From Anaeramoeba flamelloides (taxonomy: Eukaryota > Metamonada > Anaeramoebidae), in NCBI GenBank assembly GCA_027625915.1, contig JANTQA010000020.1, positions 1,860,001-1,924,000 of the forward strand: DNA of 64,000 nucleotides, written 5' to 3'. The translations under genes were made by a program, and so were the position numbers. Each line of letters opens with the position of its first letter. Position 1 is the first letter of the stretch. Of the stretch, positions 12,518-23,553 are shown one piece after another. Under the pieces are notes generated by a model. It was not told the origin of the DNA, ran no database searches, and saw only the letters and a program-made list of their open reading frames with translations.

Positions 12518-13770
12518 ACAGCTGTTCTAAGGCGCCCATGATTTTTTTTCAATATCAAATTTTGATGTTGAGTAAGATTTTTAAAAAGTTTAATATAAGA
12601 ATAATAAAGCATATATTTAAACAAAAAAATTTCCTAAATGAGTTGATATGAAAAATAAACTTCTGGTGTGATCGAAAAAATAATCATTTTTTCCAGAGTA
12701 AATTTTATGTCGTTCCTCAATGAATTCCAATATTTAGATTCATTCTGGGTTCTGAAAATTTATTTTTTGAAAATCAGAAAAAATTCTTGAATATTGGCTC
12801 ATTTAGGAAAATTTTTTTTTCAATGTGAGCTTATTTATTCTCATATTCAAACATTTAAAAATCTTACTCAACATCAAAATTTGATTTTGAAAAAAATTCA
12901 CGGTAGCTTTGGATAGACGCAATTTAGTCCCACAATTAATTTTATTTGTTGAGATTTAAATTGAAATATTACAGCTGTTCCAAGTCTATCGTGAAATTTT
13001 ATCAATATCAAATTTTGATGTTGATATAGATTTTTTAATTGAAGAATATGTGAATAAGAAAGCTTATATTGAAAATATTCTTTCATAAATGAGTCAATAT
13101 TCAAGAATTTTTTCTAATGTGATCGAAAAATAAATTAATTTTTTCAAGTAGATTTTATGTAGTTTCTTAATGAATTTTTGATGTTTAGAGTCATTTTGTG
13201 TTCTGAAACTTTATTTTTTCGAAATCAGAAAAAAATCTAGAATATTGACTCATTTAGGAATTTTTTTTCATCTGAGCTTTATTGTTCTTATATTGAACTT
13301 TTTAGAAATTTAAATCAACATCAAAATTTGATATTGATAAAATTCCACGGTAGCTTTGGATTGAATGTAATAATGAAAATAGATAACAAAATAACAATTT
13401 TTTTTTTTTTCAAAATTAGATTTTGGTGTTGATATAGATTTTTAAAAAGTTGAATATAAGAATAATAAAGCTTATATTAAATATATTTTTTCCGATGTGA
13501 GTTGATATGAAAAATAATCTAATGTTCAAAATAAAAAAACACAATTGTATTTTTTCAAGACTATTTTTATCTGCTTTCTCAATGAATTCCAATATTTAGA
13601 GTCATTTTGGGTTCTGAAAATTTATTTTTTGAAAATCAAAAAAAAATCTTGAATATTAACTCTTTTTTAAATAAATATTTTTCAATCTGAGCTTATTTTT
13701 TCTCATATTCGGCTTTTTAAAAGTCTGTATCAATATCAAAATTAAATATTGACATTATTTCATCTTAGAT
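12518..13770. repeat. Three-unit foldback array
   Basis: Unit A starts at 12518 and unit B at 12971 with the same word, ACAGCTGTTC; unit C (about 13402-13770) lacks that head. Each unit folds on itself: the head (ATCAAATTTTGATGTTGA...AATAAAGCTTAT) is inverted at the tail (GAGCTTTAT...TCAACATCAAAATTTGAT), giving arms of about 100 bp. Between the arms all three share a core with TTCTGAAA and AATCAGAAAAAA. Short minus-strand open frames here are by-products of the repeat. It looks like an old foldback/MITE family amplified in tandem. Confidence 0.75.
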
Positions 13771-14654
13771 TTGGAAAAACTGTCATTTTTCCTATTTTTA
13801 AGAATTAACTTATTTCTTAATATAAATCTTAGCTTTTATTTTTTTATTTTAGAAACGTGTAAAATTTTGATTTCAAAAAAGAGATTCAAATTAATAAATT
13901 GTTAAAATGAGGTTAATCCGAGTATTTTGTCATACAAAAGTTAAATTTTAAAAAAAAAAATTTTATCTATGAATAAGATTTTCATTTTATCTAAAGTAAA
14001 TATTAATCTTTTGAATCGTATTTGGTTGTTCAATTGTTTTTTTCTTTTGTAATATAATAAAAAAAAAGGGTTTTTTTTTTATGAACTATTTCATTTTACT
14101 CCAATTTTTTGTAATTTTTTCAACATATGACATCTAAATTAAGGGGTTCCTTTATTATATTTATTTTTTCAACCCCAAAATGTAGTCTATTGCTTATTTT
14201 CTGAATAAATCAATTAAACCCTGATAATTAAAATCAAATTTTAAACCGTAGAGAAATGAATTATCATTTTTTAAAGTATTAATTTTTCACAATTGTTTTT
14301 CAGTTAAAAGATCCATTATCCGAGTATAAAATTTTGAATTAAAAAATTAAAAGAAAAATATATTGTTTTAAATTCTGAATTTTTTTTTCACTTTTGTAAA
14401 TTAGAAAACTTCAAAAAAGTTTTATAAAAGTCACAACTTATTTAAACTTGGATCACATTTTCTATTTTAATAAAGTGAAATATCGTTCTATAAATATGGT
14501 GTAGATGCTGGGGTATGAAGAAAAAAATTTTATTAAAATAGAAAACTTGATAAAAAGTTTTAATTGTGGCAAAATCATAAATAAAAAAAATTATGCACTT
14601 TTTTAAAATGGCTTTATACAATTTTTTTTTTTTTTTTTTTTTGAAATCTCGCTT

Positions 14655-15185
14655 TTATTAATATCTTCTAAACTCCTTTTCAGTCAAAGGGTAGTGTTTT
14701 ATTCAATAAATAGAATCTTTTATATGAGTTTAATCCTTTATTCTTCTAAAAATAAATTTTCAATTTTTCGATCTGATCATGTTTATTCATTTTAGCCAAA
14801 TTATTTTTTTTTCAATTTTTCTTTTTTTTAAAAAAAAATTCAATTTGAAATAAAAAAGGTTTGAAAAACCTAAATTAACCTAAAAAAATTGAGTCTATGT
14901 AATTTTTATTTTCTTTAATATATTTACTATTCAAAAATATTATTGTTAACAATTTTAATTTTCTAAAGAAATTCATAATTTTACACAAGACATTTCAATG
15001 AAAGAGTACCAAAAATTTTTTTAGCATTTTAGTTTTTTGAAAATGTATAGTTCACTTCAGTTATTTCTTTTGTGAATCGAAACTCTAATATGAAATTCAT
15101 GATTTATATTATTTATAAACAGTTGTAAGTTGGTTTATTTTTCAAAAAAAATGGATTTTTCATTTTTGTTTGGGTCACCTTTGAG
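14655..15185. repeat. Dispersed repeat L, copy 1
   Basis: About 530 bp resemble 57728-58315 in the same orientation, with shared blocks in the same order: CTTTTTCAGT/CTTTTCAGTC, GAGTTTAAT.TATTCTTCT, AAATTTTCAATTTTT, CCTAAATTAAC-like, GTTCCAATGAAAG-like and TCATTTTTG.TGGGT. It has no inverted ends and no open frame. It may be a degraded retroposon or DNA element. Confidence 0.5.
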
Positions 15186-15516
15186 TGAAATTAAGTTTTG
15201 TTTGAATCAAAAAAACTTGAGTTAAAACAAATTATAAAAATACCAAAAGAATTAAGGACTACGTTCCCAACCTGAAAGGTGTTTATTTATTGGTTATTTT
15301 ACATTCACTTCTGAAAAAGAATTTTCTTTCTGAAGAAATTGGACAAAAATATTTACAAATTTCAAAGCTCATAACACAAACATAAAAGAAATTTTGAAAA
15401 AGATTTTAGAATGAAAATTTTTAAAAAAAAAAATAATTACAAAAAATGGCTTTTCGTGACTCTCTTGAACTGTTCAGATTTGAAAATATTTCAAACTTGT
15501 AAAGGGAACTAATATA

Positions 15517-15679
15517 CTGGTATTTGAATTAAAAATGGGAAAAATTCCCTCTTCATATTAAATTTCCTTTTTAAAGTGGAACCACAAACCCCAACCTACT
15601 TCTTTGAGAACTCAATTTATAAAAGAAAAATATGGTAACTGAAGTGAAAATTATTTCCCATTTATAATTCAAATACCAG
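15517..15679. mobile_element. MITE-2 copy a (TA-flanked, 163 bp)
   Basis: The ends are near-perfect inverted repeats: CTGGTATTTGAATT at 15517 and AATTCAAATACCAG ending at 15679. They are flanked directly by TA on both sides (15515-15516, 15680-15681), as in Tc1/mariner-type insertions. It sits just beyond the stop of the weak minus-strand gene at 15687. Related copies lie at 23814-23977 and near 24434. Confidence 0.85.
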
Positions 15680-15686
15680 TAAATAT

Positions 15687-16431
15687 TTAGAACAGCTTTA
15701 GAAATTGTTTTGTGTTTTTTATATTGTAAAGGGTCATTATTAAAATATTACAACCAGCATTTTGGCAAAATCGTTCAAGGTAAAAATTGTAAAAAGTGTA
15801 AAAATGTCTTATTGTTTTGTCAAAGAAATTCTTAGCTGGTAAAATATTACTTGGATTTGGAACTCTTTCAAGTGTGTTTTGATCAACTAATTCACTGTCT
15901 TTGCCTGAAAAGGTTGTCCTTAAAGTGGATAAAAGCACTCCTTTTGGTGTATAATAACTGGGTTTTCTAAATAAAGCCTCGTCCTATATTCTTCTTGTTA
16001 AAATGTCTATTTCCAAAAAGACCCAATAAAAAATATAAGTTTAAAAATAAATTTGTAGGTAAAGTTCGTGATTTTTTAAGAAAGTTTTAAATAAAGATTG
16101 GAAATTTGTTTAAAGTTTACGAATATGAGAAATTTTAAGGAATTATTTTATGGACTAAAAACTTATTTAAAACAATAACTCGAATTTTTTTGGGAAAATA
16201 TTTTTTCGAAATTGATCCTTCATTTTGAGGATTTCTTTTTTAATATGATGAAATTTAAACAGTCAATATTGTATTTGTCGGTTGTTTTTTTTAGGTTTGG
16301 TTGATAATTTTATCTCTAGCCTTTCAGGAAAAAAGAAACTCTCCTTTTTCTTCGAAAAACTGATTTACAAAGTCTAAACAGATTATTTTAACAATGAAAC
16401 CATAACAAACAGAATCACCACGCTCACACAT
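15687..16431 (-). CDS. Weak two-exon candidate gene, unknown product
   Basis: Not recognised. The segment 15983-15687 encodes a protein-like, base-balanced stretch (DEALFRKPSYYTPKGVLLST, then GKDSELVDQNTLERVPNPSN) preceded by an acceptor AATATAG like those of the certain genes here. A possible first exon is 16431-16369: ATG, 21 codons, then donor GTAAATCAGTTTTT. The two join in phase 0 to give 119 residues. It would be divergent from the receptor gene at 16957. The first exon is the uncertain part, and the whole could be a relic of a gene broken by the adjacent MITE-2. Confidence 0.3.
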
Positions 16432-16956
16432 TCAAAGAAATTCAATTGCTATTTAGATTTAAGACTAATCTTTTTAGATTTGTTTCCTTTAAGTACTTGA
16501 TCGTATAAATGAAAATGACAAAATATTACTCTTACCCCAAAAAAATATTTTTCTCAAGCCAAAAACGTTTTTTTCCTTTTACTCAGGAAAAGCAAAACCC
16601 TAAATCTGAAGTTTCACTTTTTAAATTTTTCACTTTTTTCCTCTTACTCGTGTGATATTTCCTTGAATTTACCCAAAAAAATTGAAAATTGAGGATGCAG
16701 AAAGTTTGGTTTGTTCCGTTGAATACCAAAAACAAGCAATTTCCTTTCTTTTTTTATTTGTTAAGAATCAAACGAAATACCAACAGTTGAATTTTAAATC
16801 TAATTTATGATTTTTAAAGAGATAAAAAAGAAAAACTTTTTTCTTAAAAAAGATGAACAACCCCAAAGACTTTTCACCAACAATGGCACAAAGAACTTTT
16901 TTGCAAACTTGTAAAATTTGGAAATAGTAAAAGCATCATTTTTTCCAAAAACGCTT

Positions 16957-19900
16957 ATGAAATCTCAAAAACAGGCAAGGCTTTTAATTTTTCTTTTTCT
17001 AATTAACACAATACTTTTTCCTTGTACGAATACAAACTGTGAACCTACGACAATCAAACTAAATGATCAAACGAAAATTGAAAGGGGCTCAGTTGTGATG
17101 AAAGTGCCTGACAAGCATTGTCATGTCGACACAAACGGCAAAAAATTTACAACATTTATAGATGGTAGTTGTATCATCAATTGCCCGCCATCTATTGCTA
17201 CGTTTTCTGTTGGCGACTTTGTTGTTATGTGGCAGCAAAGTAGTGAAGATTCTAGTCTGAAGGAATACTATTTCCAAGTATATAATGGCGACACCTTTGA
17301 AAAAATTACTGAGCAATCCTTTGTTAAAGAAGAACCAAGCCATTTCCAATTAACCCACGATGCAAAAATCCTTCGAGATAATACCTTTGTGGTGATCTAT
17401 TCTGGTTCTATGACGAACGACAACAACACAGAATTTGGGGTCTATGTCGCAGCCTATGAATATCAAGAGGACCAACAAAGGACTATCGAGACTAAAACAG
17501 TCTTCGAAAAGTTGGACGAGTTTCCAAATAATTTAGCTTTAACAGTACTAAGTCAAGAAAGGTTTGTTATTGTTTGGGAAATTAGCGGTGATAATGTTTA
17601 TAAAAATGGAATTTTTGGCCAAATTTATGATCAAAGCCTCAACAAAGAATCGTCAAATTTTCAATTAACAAACAAAAACCAATTATCACAAATAAACCCC
17701 AAAATAGTTTCTTTTCAAGACTCACAAAATTTTGTCTTGGTCTATCAAACCAAATACCAAGATGGCTCAGGGTGGGGCATTTTTGGACAAATTTTCAATT
17801 CAAATGCCGAGGCTGTTGTGGACGAATTTCAGGTAAACACATATTATCAAGAAAATCAGGAAAATCCATCTCTTTCCATTGTCAACGAAAATTTGTTTAC
17901 TGTTGTTTGGCAGGGATACAATAAGGAGGATTTAACATTAAATAACAAAATTTATGGTCAAATCTTTAATAACCAAGGTGACAAAATCGGTAACGAATTT
18001 AGTGTGAATGATAATAAATTGAATCCCAGCAATGGTGACGATCAAAATAATCCAAAAATTGCTTCGGTTGAAAATGGTGATTTCATTGTTATTTGGGAAA
18101 ATTATTTCAGTGCGAACTCAAATTGGGGCGTTTTGGGGCAAATGTTTAATTCGGATGGAGAAAAAAGAGGTGATCAATTCCGAATAAATGACCAATTTTC
18201 AACACTCCCCCAAATTGCGAACATGAACAATTTTGAGGATTCCTCCAATTATATCATAATTTGGGAAAATTGTACATCGGAAATGCCATATGAGAGGGTT
18301 TTAAATGGGCAATATTTTGATTCAATTCTTAATTATATACCTGTAATTAATAAAAATTTAACAAACCAATTCATGGGTACAAACCAATATTTTGAATATC
18401 AGTTTGACACTGATTCTTTTGTTGATCCAGATCAACAAGATATTTTGAATTATGAATCAAAATTAGTTAACGGTGACAATTTACCAGATTGGTTGGATTT
18501 CAATCCAAATAACCAAACCTTTTCTGGTTTTATTTCAAAGGATGTTTGCAATCAATATTTAGAAATTGAAGTGGTTGCAAAAGATCAATGTAATAGCACG
18601 GTATCCAATAATTTTACTTTAGAAATTATCAACCAAAATCCTATAATTAATAAAAATTTAATAAATCAATTGACGAACACAAATCAGTATTTTGAATATC
18701 AATTTGATCTTGATTCTTTTGTTGATCCAGATCAACAAGATATTTTAAATTACGAATCAAAATTAGTTAATGGGGACAATTTACCAGATTGGTTGGATTT
18801 CAATCCAAATAACCAAACCTTTTCTGGTTTTATTTCAAAGGATGTTTGCAATCAATATTTAGAAATTGAAGTGGTTGCAAAAGATCAATGTAATAACATG
18901 GTATCCAATAATTTTACTTTAGAAATTATCAATCAAAATCCTATAATTAATAAAAATTTAATAAGCCAATTGACGGACACAAACAAGTATTTTGAATATC
19001 AGTTTGATTTTGATTCTTTTGTTGATCCAGATCAACAAGATATTTTAAATTACGAATCAAAATTAGTTAATGGGGACAGTTTACCAGATTGGTTGAATTT
19101 CAATCCAAATAATCGAACCTTTTCTGGTTTTATTACAAAGGATTATTGTAATAAATATTTAGACATTGAAGTGGTTGCAAAAGATCAATGTAATAACATG
19201 GTATCAAATAATTTTACTTTAGAAATTATCAATCAAAATCCTATAATTAATAAAAATTTAATAAATCAAGTTACTAAAAAAAATCAGTATTTTGAATATC
19301 AATTTGATCTTGATTCTTTTGTTGATCCAGACGACAGCATTTTAACTTATGAATCAACATTGGTCAATGGGGACAGTTTACCAGATTGGTTGAAATTCAA
19401 TGAAAATAATCGAACCTTTTCTGGTTTTATTCCAAACGATCTTTGTCTTCAAAATTTACAAATTGAAATAAAAGCAAAAGATCAATGTAAAAACATGGTT
19501 TCAAATGATTTTACTTTACAAATTTTAAACCAAAATCCTATAATTAATAAAAAAATACCAAATCAATTGACTAACACAAACCAATATTTTGAATATCAAT
19601 TTGATTTTGATTCTTTTGTTGATCCAGACAACAGCATTTTAACTTATGAATCGACATTAGTTAATGGTGACAATTTACCAGATTGGTTGAAATTCAATGA
19701 AAATCTCCGAACCTTTTCTGGTTTTATTCCAGTGGGGCTTTGTAACCGAACTTTAGAAATTAAAATAATTGCAAAAAACCCATGTAAAAACCTTAATTCA
19801 ACAAATTTCTCATTACAAATAACCAATCAAAAGCCTTATATTCAAAAAAAGTTAACGAATCAATTCGCCAACACAGAGAAATATTTTGAATACAAATTTG

Positions 19901-20442
19901 ATTTTGATTCTTTTATTGATCACGAAAATGTCAAATTATCTTATGAGGCAAAATTAGTTAATGATGAAAGTTTGCCCGGTTGGTTAATTTTTAACCCTGA
20001 TTCACATACATTTTCAGGTGTTGCCCCCATGTTATACAACGATATCGTGGTCTATGATATTAAATTAATTGTCTTTGATGATTGTTTGGATAATAATATA
20101 TCAACCACCTTTTCGATAACAATAAAAGCAGATAAAGTAATAAAAGATCCAGAGACCGACCATACAACAACTATTGTGGCAATAGTGGCATCATCAATAA
20201 TTTTACTAGTGGTGTCGGTGGTATTATATTTTAAGTGTATTAGGAAAAAAAAAAAACCTAAAACTGATACTGAGGATATAACATTAGTATCGGCGTCTAA
20301 CTCTCAAGAAGAAAACGATGGAATCTTCTTAAGGGTGGACACATATAATAAAGCGAATGAAACACAAAAAAAGCAATTACAAAGTGATTATTCTAGTCAA
20401 TCCCAATTAGAAAGTTCATCGCATAATATATCAGATATATAA
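16957..20442 (+). CDS. Type I membrane protein: bacterial-type repeats plus six cadherin-like (He_PIG/CADG) repeats
   Basis: Probably a cell-surface adhesion or sensing protein. ATG 16957 is chosen because it opens a clear signal peptide (ARLLIFLFLINTILFP) and the frame ahead of it has no ATG; 1161 residues, single exon. Residues ~70-455 hold degenerate ~60-residue units with the pattern FVVxWE...GWGIFGQIFN...DEFQVN, common in large bacterial surface proteins. Residues ~460-1055 hold six ~99-residue repeats (YFEYQFDLDSFVDPD, LPDWLDFNPNNQTFSGFI), the dystroglycan-type cadherin-like fold, with two conserved Cys per unit. A transmembrane helix (TTIVAIVASSIILLVVSVVL, ~1070-1093) is followed by KCIRKKKK and a ~65-residue Ser/Gln-rich cytoplasmic tail. 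Ligand and function are unknown. Confidence 0.9.
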   Translation: MKSQKQARLLIFLFLINTILFPCTNTNCEPTTIKLNDQTKIERGSVVMKVPDKHCHVDTNGKKFTTFIDGSCIINCPPSIATFSVGDFVVMWQQSSEDSSLKEYYFQVYNGDTFEKITEQSFVKEEPSHFQLTHDAKILRDNTFVVIYSGSMTNDNNTEFGVYVAAYEYQEDQQRTIETKTVFEKLDEFPNNLALTVLSQERFVIVWEISGDNVYKNGIFGQIYDQSLNKESSNFQLTNKNQLSQINPKIVSFQDSQNFVLVYQTKYQDGSGWGIFGQIFNSNAEAVVDEFQVNTYYQENQENPSLSIVNENLFTVVWQGYNKEDLTLNNKIYGQIFNNQGDKIGNEFSVNDNKLNPSNGDDQNNPKIASVENGDFIVIWENYFSANSNWGVLGQMFNSDGEKRGDQFRINDQFSTLPQIANMNNFEDSSNYIIIWENCTSEMPYERVLNGQYFDSILNYIPVINKNLTNQFMGTNQYFEYQFDTDSFVDPDQQDILNYESKLVNGDNLPDWLDFNPNNQTFSGFISKDVCNQYLEIEVVAKDQCNSTVSNNFTLEIINQNPIINKNLINQLTNTNQYFEYQFDLDSFVDPDQQDILNYESKLVNGDNLPDWLDFNPNNQTFSGFISKDVCNQYLEIEVVAKDQCNNMVSNNFTLEIINQNPIINKNLISQLTDTNKYFEYQFDFDSFVDPDQQDILNYESKLVNGDSLPDWLNFNPNNRTFSGFITKDYCNKYLDIEVVAKDQCNNMVSNNFTLEIINQNPIINKNLINQVTKKNQYFEYQFDLDSFVDPDDSILTYESTLVNGDSLPDWLKFNENNRTFSGFIPNDLCLQNLQIEIKAKDQCKNMVSNDFTLQILNQNPIINKKIPNQLTNTNQYFEYQFDFDSFVDPDNSILTYESTLVNGDNLPDWLKFNENLRTFSGFIPVGLCNRTLEIKIIAKNPCKNLNSTNFSLQITNQKPYIQKKLTNQFANTEKYFEYKFDFDSFIDHENVKLSYEAKLVNDESLPGWLIFNPDSHTFSGVAPMLYNDIVVYDIKLIVFDDCLDNNISTTFSITIKADKVIKDPETDHTTTIVAIVASSIILLVVSVVLYFKCIRKKKKPKTDTEDITLVSASNSQEENDGIFLRVDTYNKANETQKKQLQSDYSSQSQLESSSHNISDI
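18337..20130 (+). repeat. Six ~300-bp tandem repeats in the receptor gene
   Basis: Units begin near 18337, 18637, 18937, 19237, 19531 and 19828. The first three are nearly identical at the DNA level over long blocks. Units 4-6 diverge progressively and are 3 bp shorter where QQDI becomes DSI or NSI. This points to recent duplication or gene conversion at the N-terminal side of the array. Confidence 0.9.
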
Positions 20443-21726
20443 AGCAGATAAATAAAATTAGTGTGTGTTTATTTATTTATCGTCTTATTATGCTATGCAA
20501 CAAAATTACATTTTGTTTATGTTGTGTTTTTATTATTATTATTTAAATAAGATTTTTTTGGATGTTTTTTTTTTTTATAAAAAACAACATTAAATCATGC
20601 ATACATTTTGTTTTTTTTTTTTTCTCAGATTTTTTATTTGGTTTTTATTTTAAAATTATACAATGTTTTATTCTTTTTATTTTTGTTATTATTCTTCTTT
20701 TTTTTTTTTTTGTTTGTAATCTTTATTATTTTAATTTTTTTTTTGTTCTCTTTAAATATAAAGAAAACAATTTTAAAATAATTATAAATACATTACACCC
20801 ACTCCTAAATAATTACCGATTTTTTTTTTTTTTTTTTTTTTCATTGTTGTGTCCATAATTACAATTTTCTCTTTTTAATATATCTTTTTTAACCAAGTTA
20901 TATAATATGATCTGTTTGTTTTTATCTCTTCAGAGCATAGTACGGAAACTAAAAATTTTACAGTTAATTCAAGTTGAAAGGGTAGTTAACTTTAAATAAT
21001 AAAATAACTTTTTTTTGTAAAATAAAAAAAAATCATAAAAATATATATTTCCAATATTTACAAATTGATAAAGAGAAATATGTTTTTGAAAGTTGGGTGT
21101 TTTGTAAAAAGATTTTTTTTAGAGAATTTGAATTTATTTTTTTTTAGTCAAATTTTTTTGAATAATATAACTTTATAACGCAATAGTTAAATAGATAAGT
21201 TATGACAATTAGTTGGACCAATTAATTTCCATATCTTCCAAGTATTTCGTAATATTATCATCATGGGGTGTTACTCGTTGCATCATTAAAATTGTTTTCC
21301 TATGTTTCAAAACATTATTTCAAAATCTTAAATAAATATTATAATAAATTCTTTTGAAAAAAACAAAAAATAATTTTTTTTATTCTTAAACTAGGAAAGA
21401 AATTAGAAAAAGTAAAAATTATTATTTTTGAAAGAATATTATTTTCTTCGGTGTATTATCGGGTGTGAAACAAATATGTCGGAATTTGGGGTTATTTTAA
21501 TAAAGTAAATTTCTAAGAATATAAAATGAAATTTGATAAAAAAATCAATTGTATTTTGAGAAAGAAAATCAGATGTCATTTAATCAGATAATATAGGTTA
21601 CTGTGAAATTTTATAGTTATTTTTAAAAATAAATAGTCAACAATATGAAAAAATATAAAAAATATAAGAAAAAATTATTTAAATTTTGAAAGAAAATTTA
21701 ATTTTTTTTATTAATGTAATAAACAG

Positions 21727-22020
21727 GTGTAAATAAGGGATGTTGTAAAAAATGGAGTTTTTACAATTTTAGAGATAAATAAAGATTTCCATACATTATC
21801 CAAAATTTTGGGAATGTTAATACTTTGTTTGAATAATGATTTTTTTTTAAACTGAAATATTATTGTCAAGAAAGTGGTTTTTTGGTTGAAATTGGTTTTT
21901 GTCTATAAAGATAATCAGATATTATATTTACTAGAACCAAAAATTGGATAATGTATAACGCCTTGTATTTATCTCTAAAAGTGAAAAACTTGATTTTTTA
22001 CAATATTTCATATTTACGCT
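21727..22020. mobile_element. MITE-5 copy a
   Basis: A 294-bp element. The left arm (GTGTAAATAAGGGATGTTGT, AAAAATGGAGTTTTTACA, AGAGATAAATA) is inverted at 21962-22020 (TATTTATCTCT...TTTTTTACAATATTTCATATTTACGC). The left arm itself contains a smaller palindrome around TGTAAAAAATGGAGTTTTTACA. A minimal relative is the 65-nt hairpin at 40434. Confidence 0.75.
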
Positions 22021-22981
22021 TTTGTAATCATTCAAGTAAATATGCTAAAATTGAATTTAAATACATTTGTATCTTTTTTAAAAATTATACAATAAAACAC
22101 CTTTTTTTAAGCTTGGAGGTTTGAAAAGGGGTGGTATTGATATTGATGAAAAATATATTAGCTACGGGGATTTTAAGTTGATGGGAATTTATTGGATTGT
22201 TAATAAAATTAATTACTGGGACAAAATGTTAATTAAAATAAAAGTGTTATTTAACTTGAAATTTTCATTTTTTTATAAACTCTTTTTCAAAAATTGTAAC
22301 TCACCTGAAATAATAAATTGAAAAAAAATAAATTATCACATCGTATTCAAGAACAATTAATAGCTAAATCTGATTGGAAATTCACTTTTAAGTTATTCTA
22401 AATAAATAATTACCTGATATTTAAAATTAAAAAAAATAAAACCAAAAACAAAAAACAAATTGAGTCACAATTTTTGAAATTAGCATTATGGATTATTATT
22501 ACTGAAACTTTCACGGAAAAAAGGTTGAACAACAAGATTTTTTATGAATAATTAAATTCATTTTCAAAGACATTGCATAGTCTCAATTCCCTTTGTGATT
22601 ATTGGTATTTTCGTAGAGATTTTTTTTTTTCAACTTTTCTTTTACAAAAAAAAAGTATCAAAAAAAAAAACAAAAAGAAATTAAAAAAAAAAGAAAAAGA
22701 AAAACAAAAATTCAAGCAAAAGAAAAAGAAAAACAAAAGAAAGATCAAATATTTCAAAAGCAAAACTAAAATTTCTATAATTAGAAAAAATGATTCTGAT
22801 CCTAAAATTTGAAAATATTTTTTTGTAAAGAATACTTGAATAAACCCTCAAAACAGCTTCTATAAACATTATAAAGTGAGTCAAAATTTTTGAAATCTAG
22901 TTTATATTATTGTTATCTCAAATTAAACCAATGTACATTTTTTCTTGCCCAAATGAAAAATATTATTAGCAACACAATAAT

Positions 22982-23178
22982 TTAGTCATTTTCAACTCTA
23001 AGGTATAAACTTTGAAGGAAATTTAAGGTATAAAAAATCCCAAATTTAGATCGTAAATTCAAAAAATAGTAAAATAATTTGTGTAAAAAAAAAATTGCAA
23101 AAAATGTGCCTTAATTTAAGATTTTTTTTGTTACTTAAGTTTCTTTGAAAGTTTGTGTCTTAAAAGTGGAACTGACTA
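22982..23178. mobile_element. MITE-4 copy a
   Basis: The right end, AAAGTTTGTGTCTTAAAAGT followed by GGAACTGACTA, pairs with a diverged left end (TAGTCATTTTCAACTCTAAG). A typical interior word is TGCCTTAATTTAAGATTTTT. Four members were found in the window (also 32188, 44889 and 59154). Confidence 0.7.
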
Positions 23179-23553
23179 TAATTTTTTTTTTTTTTTTGAA
23201 TAATAATTAATTTTACTAAAATTCTAAATATTCTAACTTCAAAAACGAGACTTTTCTTACACCTTAAATTTCTTTTAAAGTTTGTCTCTGAAATGTGAAA
23301 AGGGTTGTACAACAACATAAAAATTAATTTTGAAGGTTAATTCATTTATAGTTTGATATAATATTTAAATTAACAATTGGGTTTGATGAAAAAAATTTTG
23401 TTGTTTTTTAAATTTTTAAATAATTTAAGGTTATATTTCTCTTTGAAGATATATTTAATACTGTCCAACTATTTATTGTCTACGAAATTTGTAGTGTGAT
23501 CTTAAAATGCTGTAGTTTCTTTTTTTTAATCATGGAACTCAATACTAGATAAA

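Noticed and set aside
12427-13104. Two similar minus-strand frames of 65 and 68 codons suggesting a small gene family
   Set aside because: They fall in the inverted arms of the foldback array and resemble each other because the repeat units do.
16918-16956. TTG upstream as start of the receptor gene
   Set aside because: ATG 16957 gives a clean signal peptide; the upstream codons add a charged, non-signal head.
20562-20858. 98-codon Phe-rich frame after the receptor gene
   Set aside because: It is low-complexity T-rich 3' sequence with no domain or homology features.
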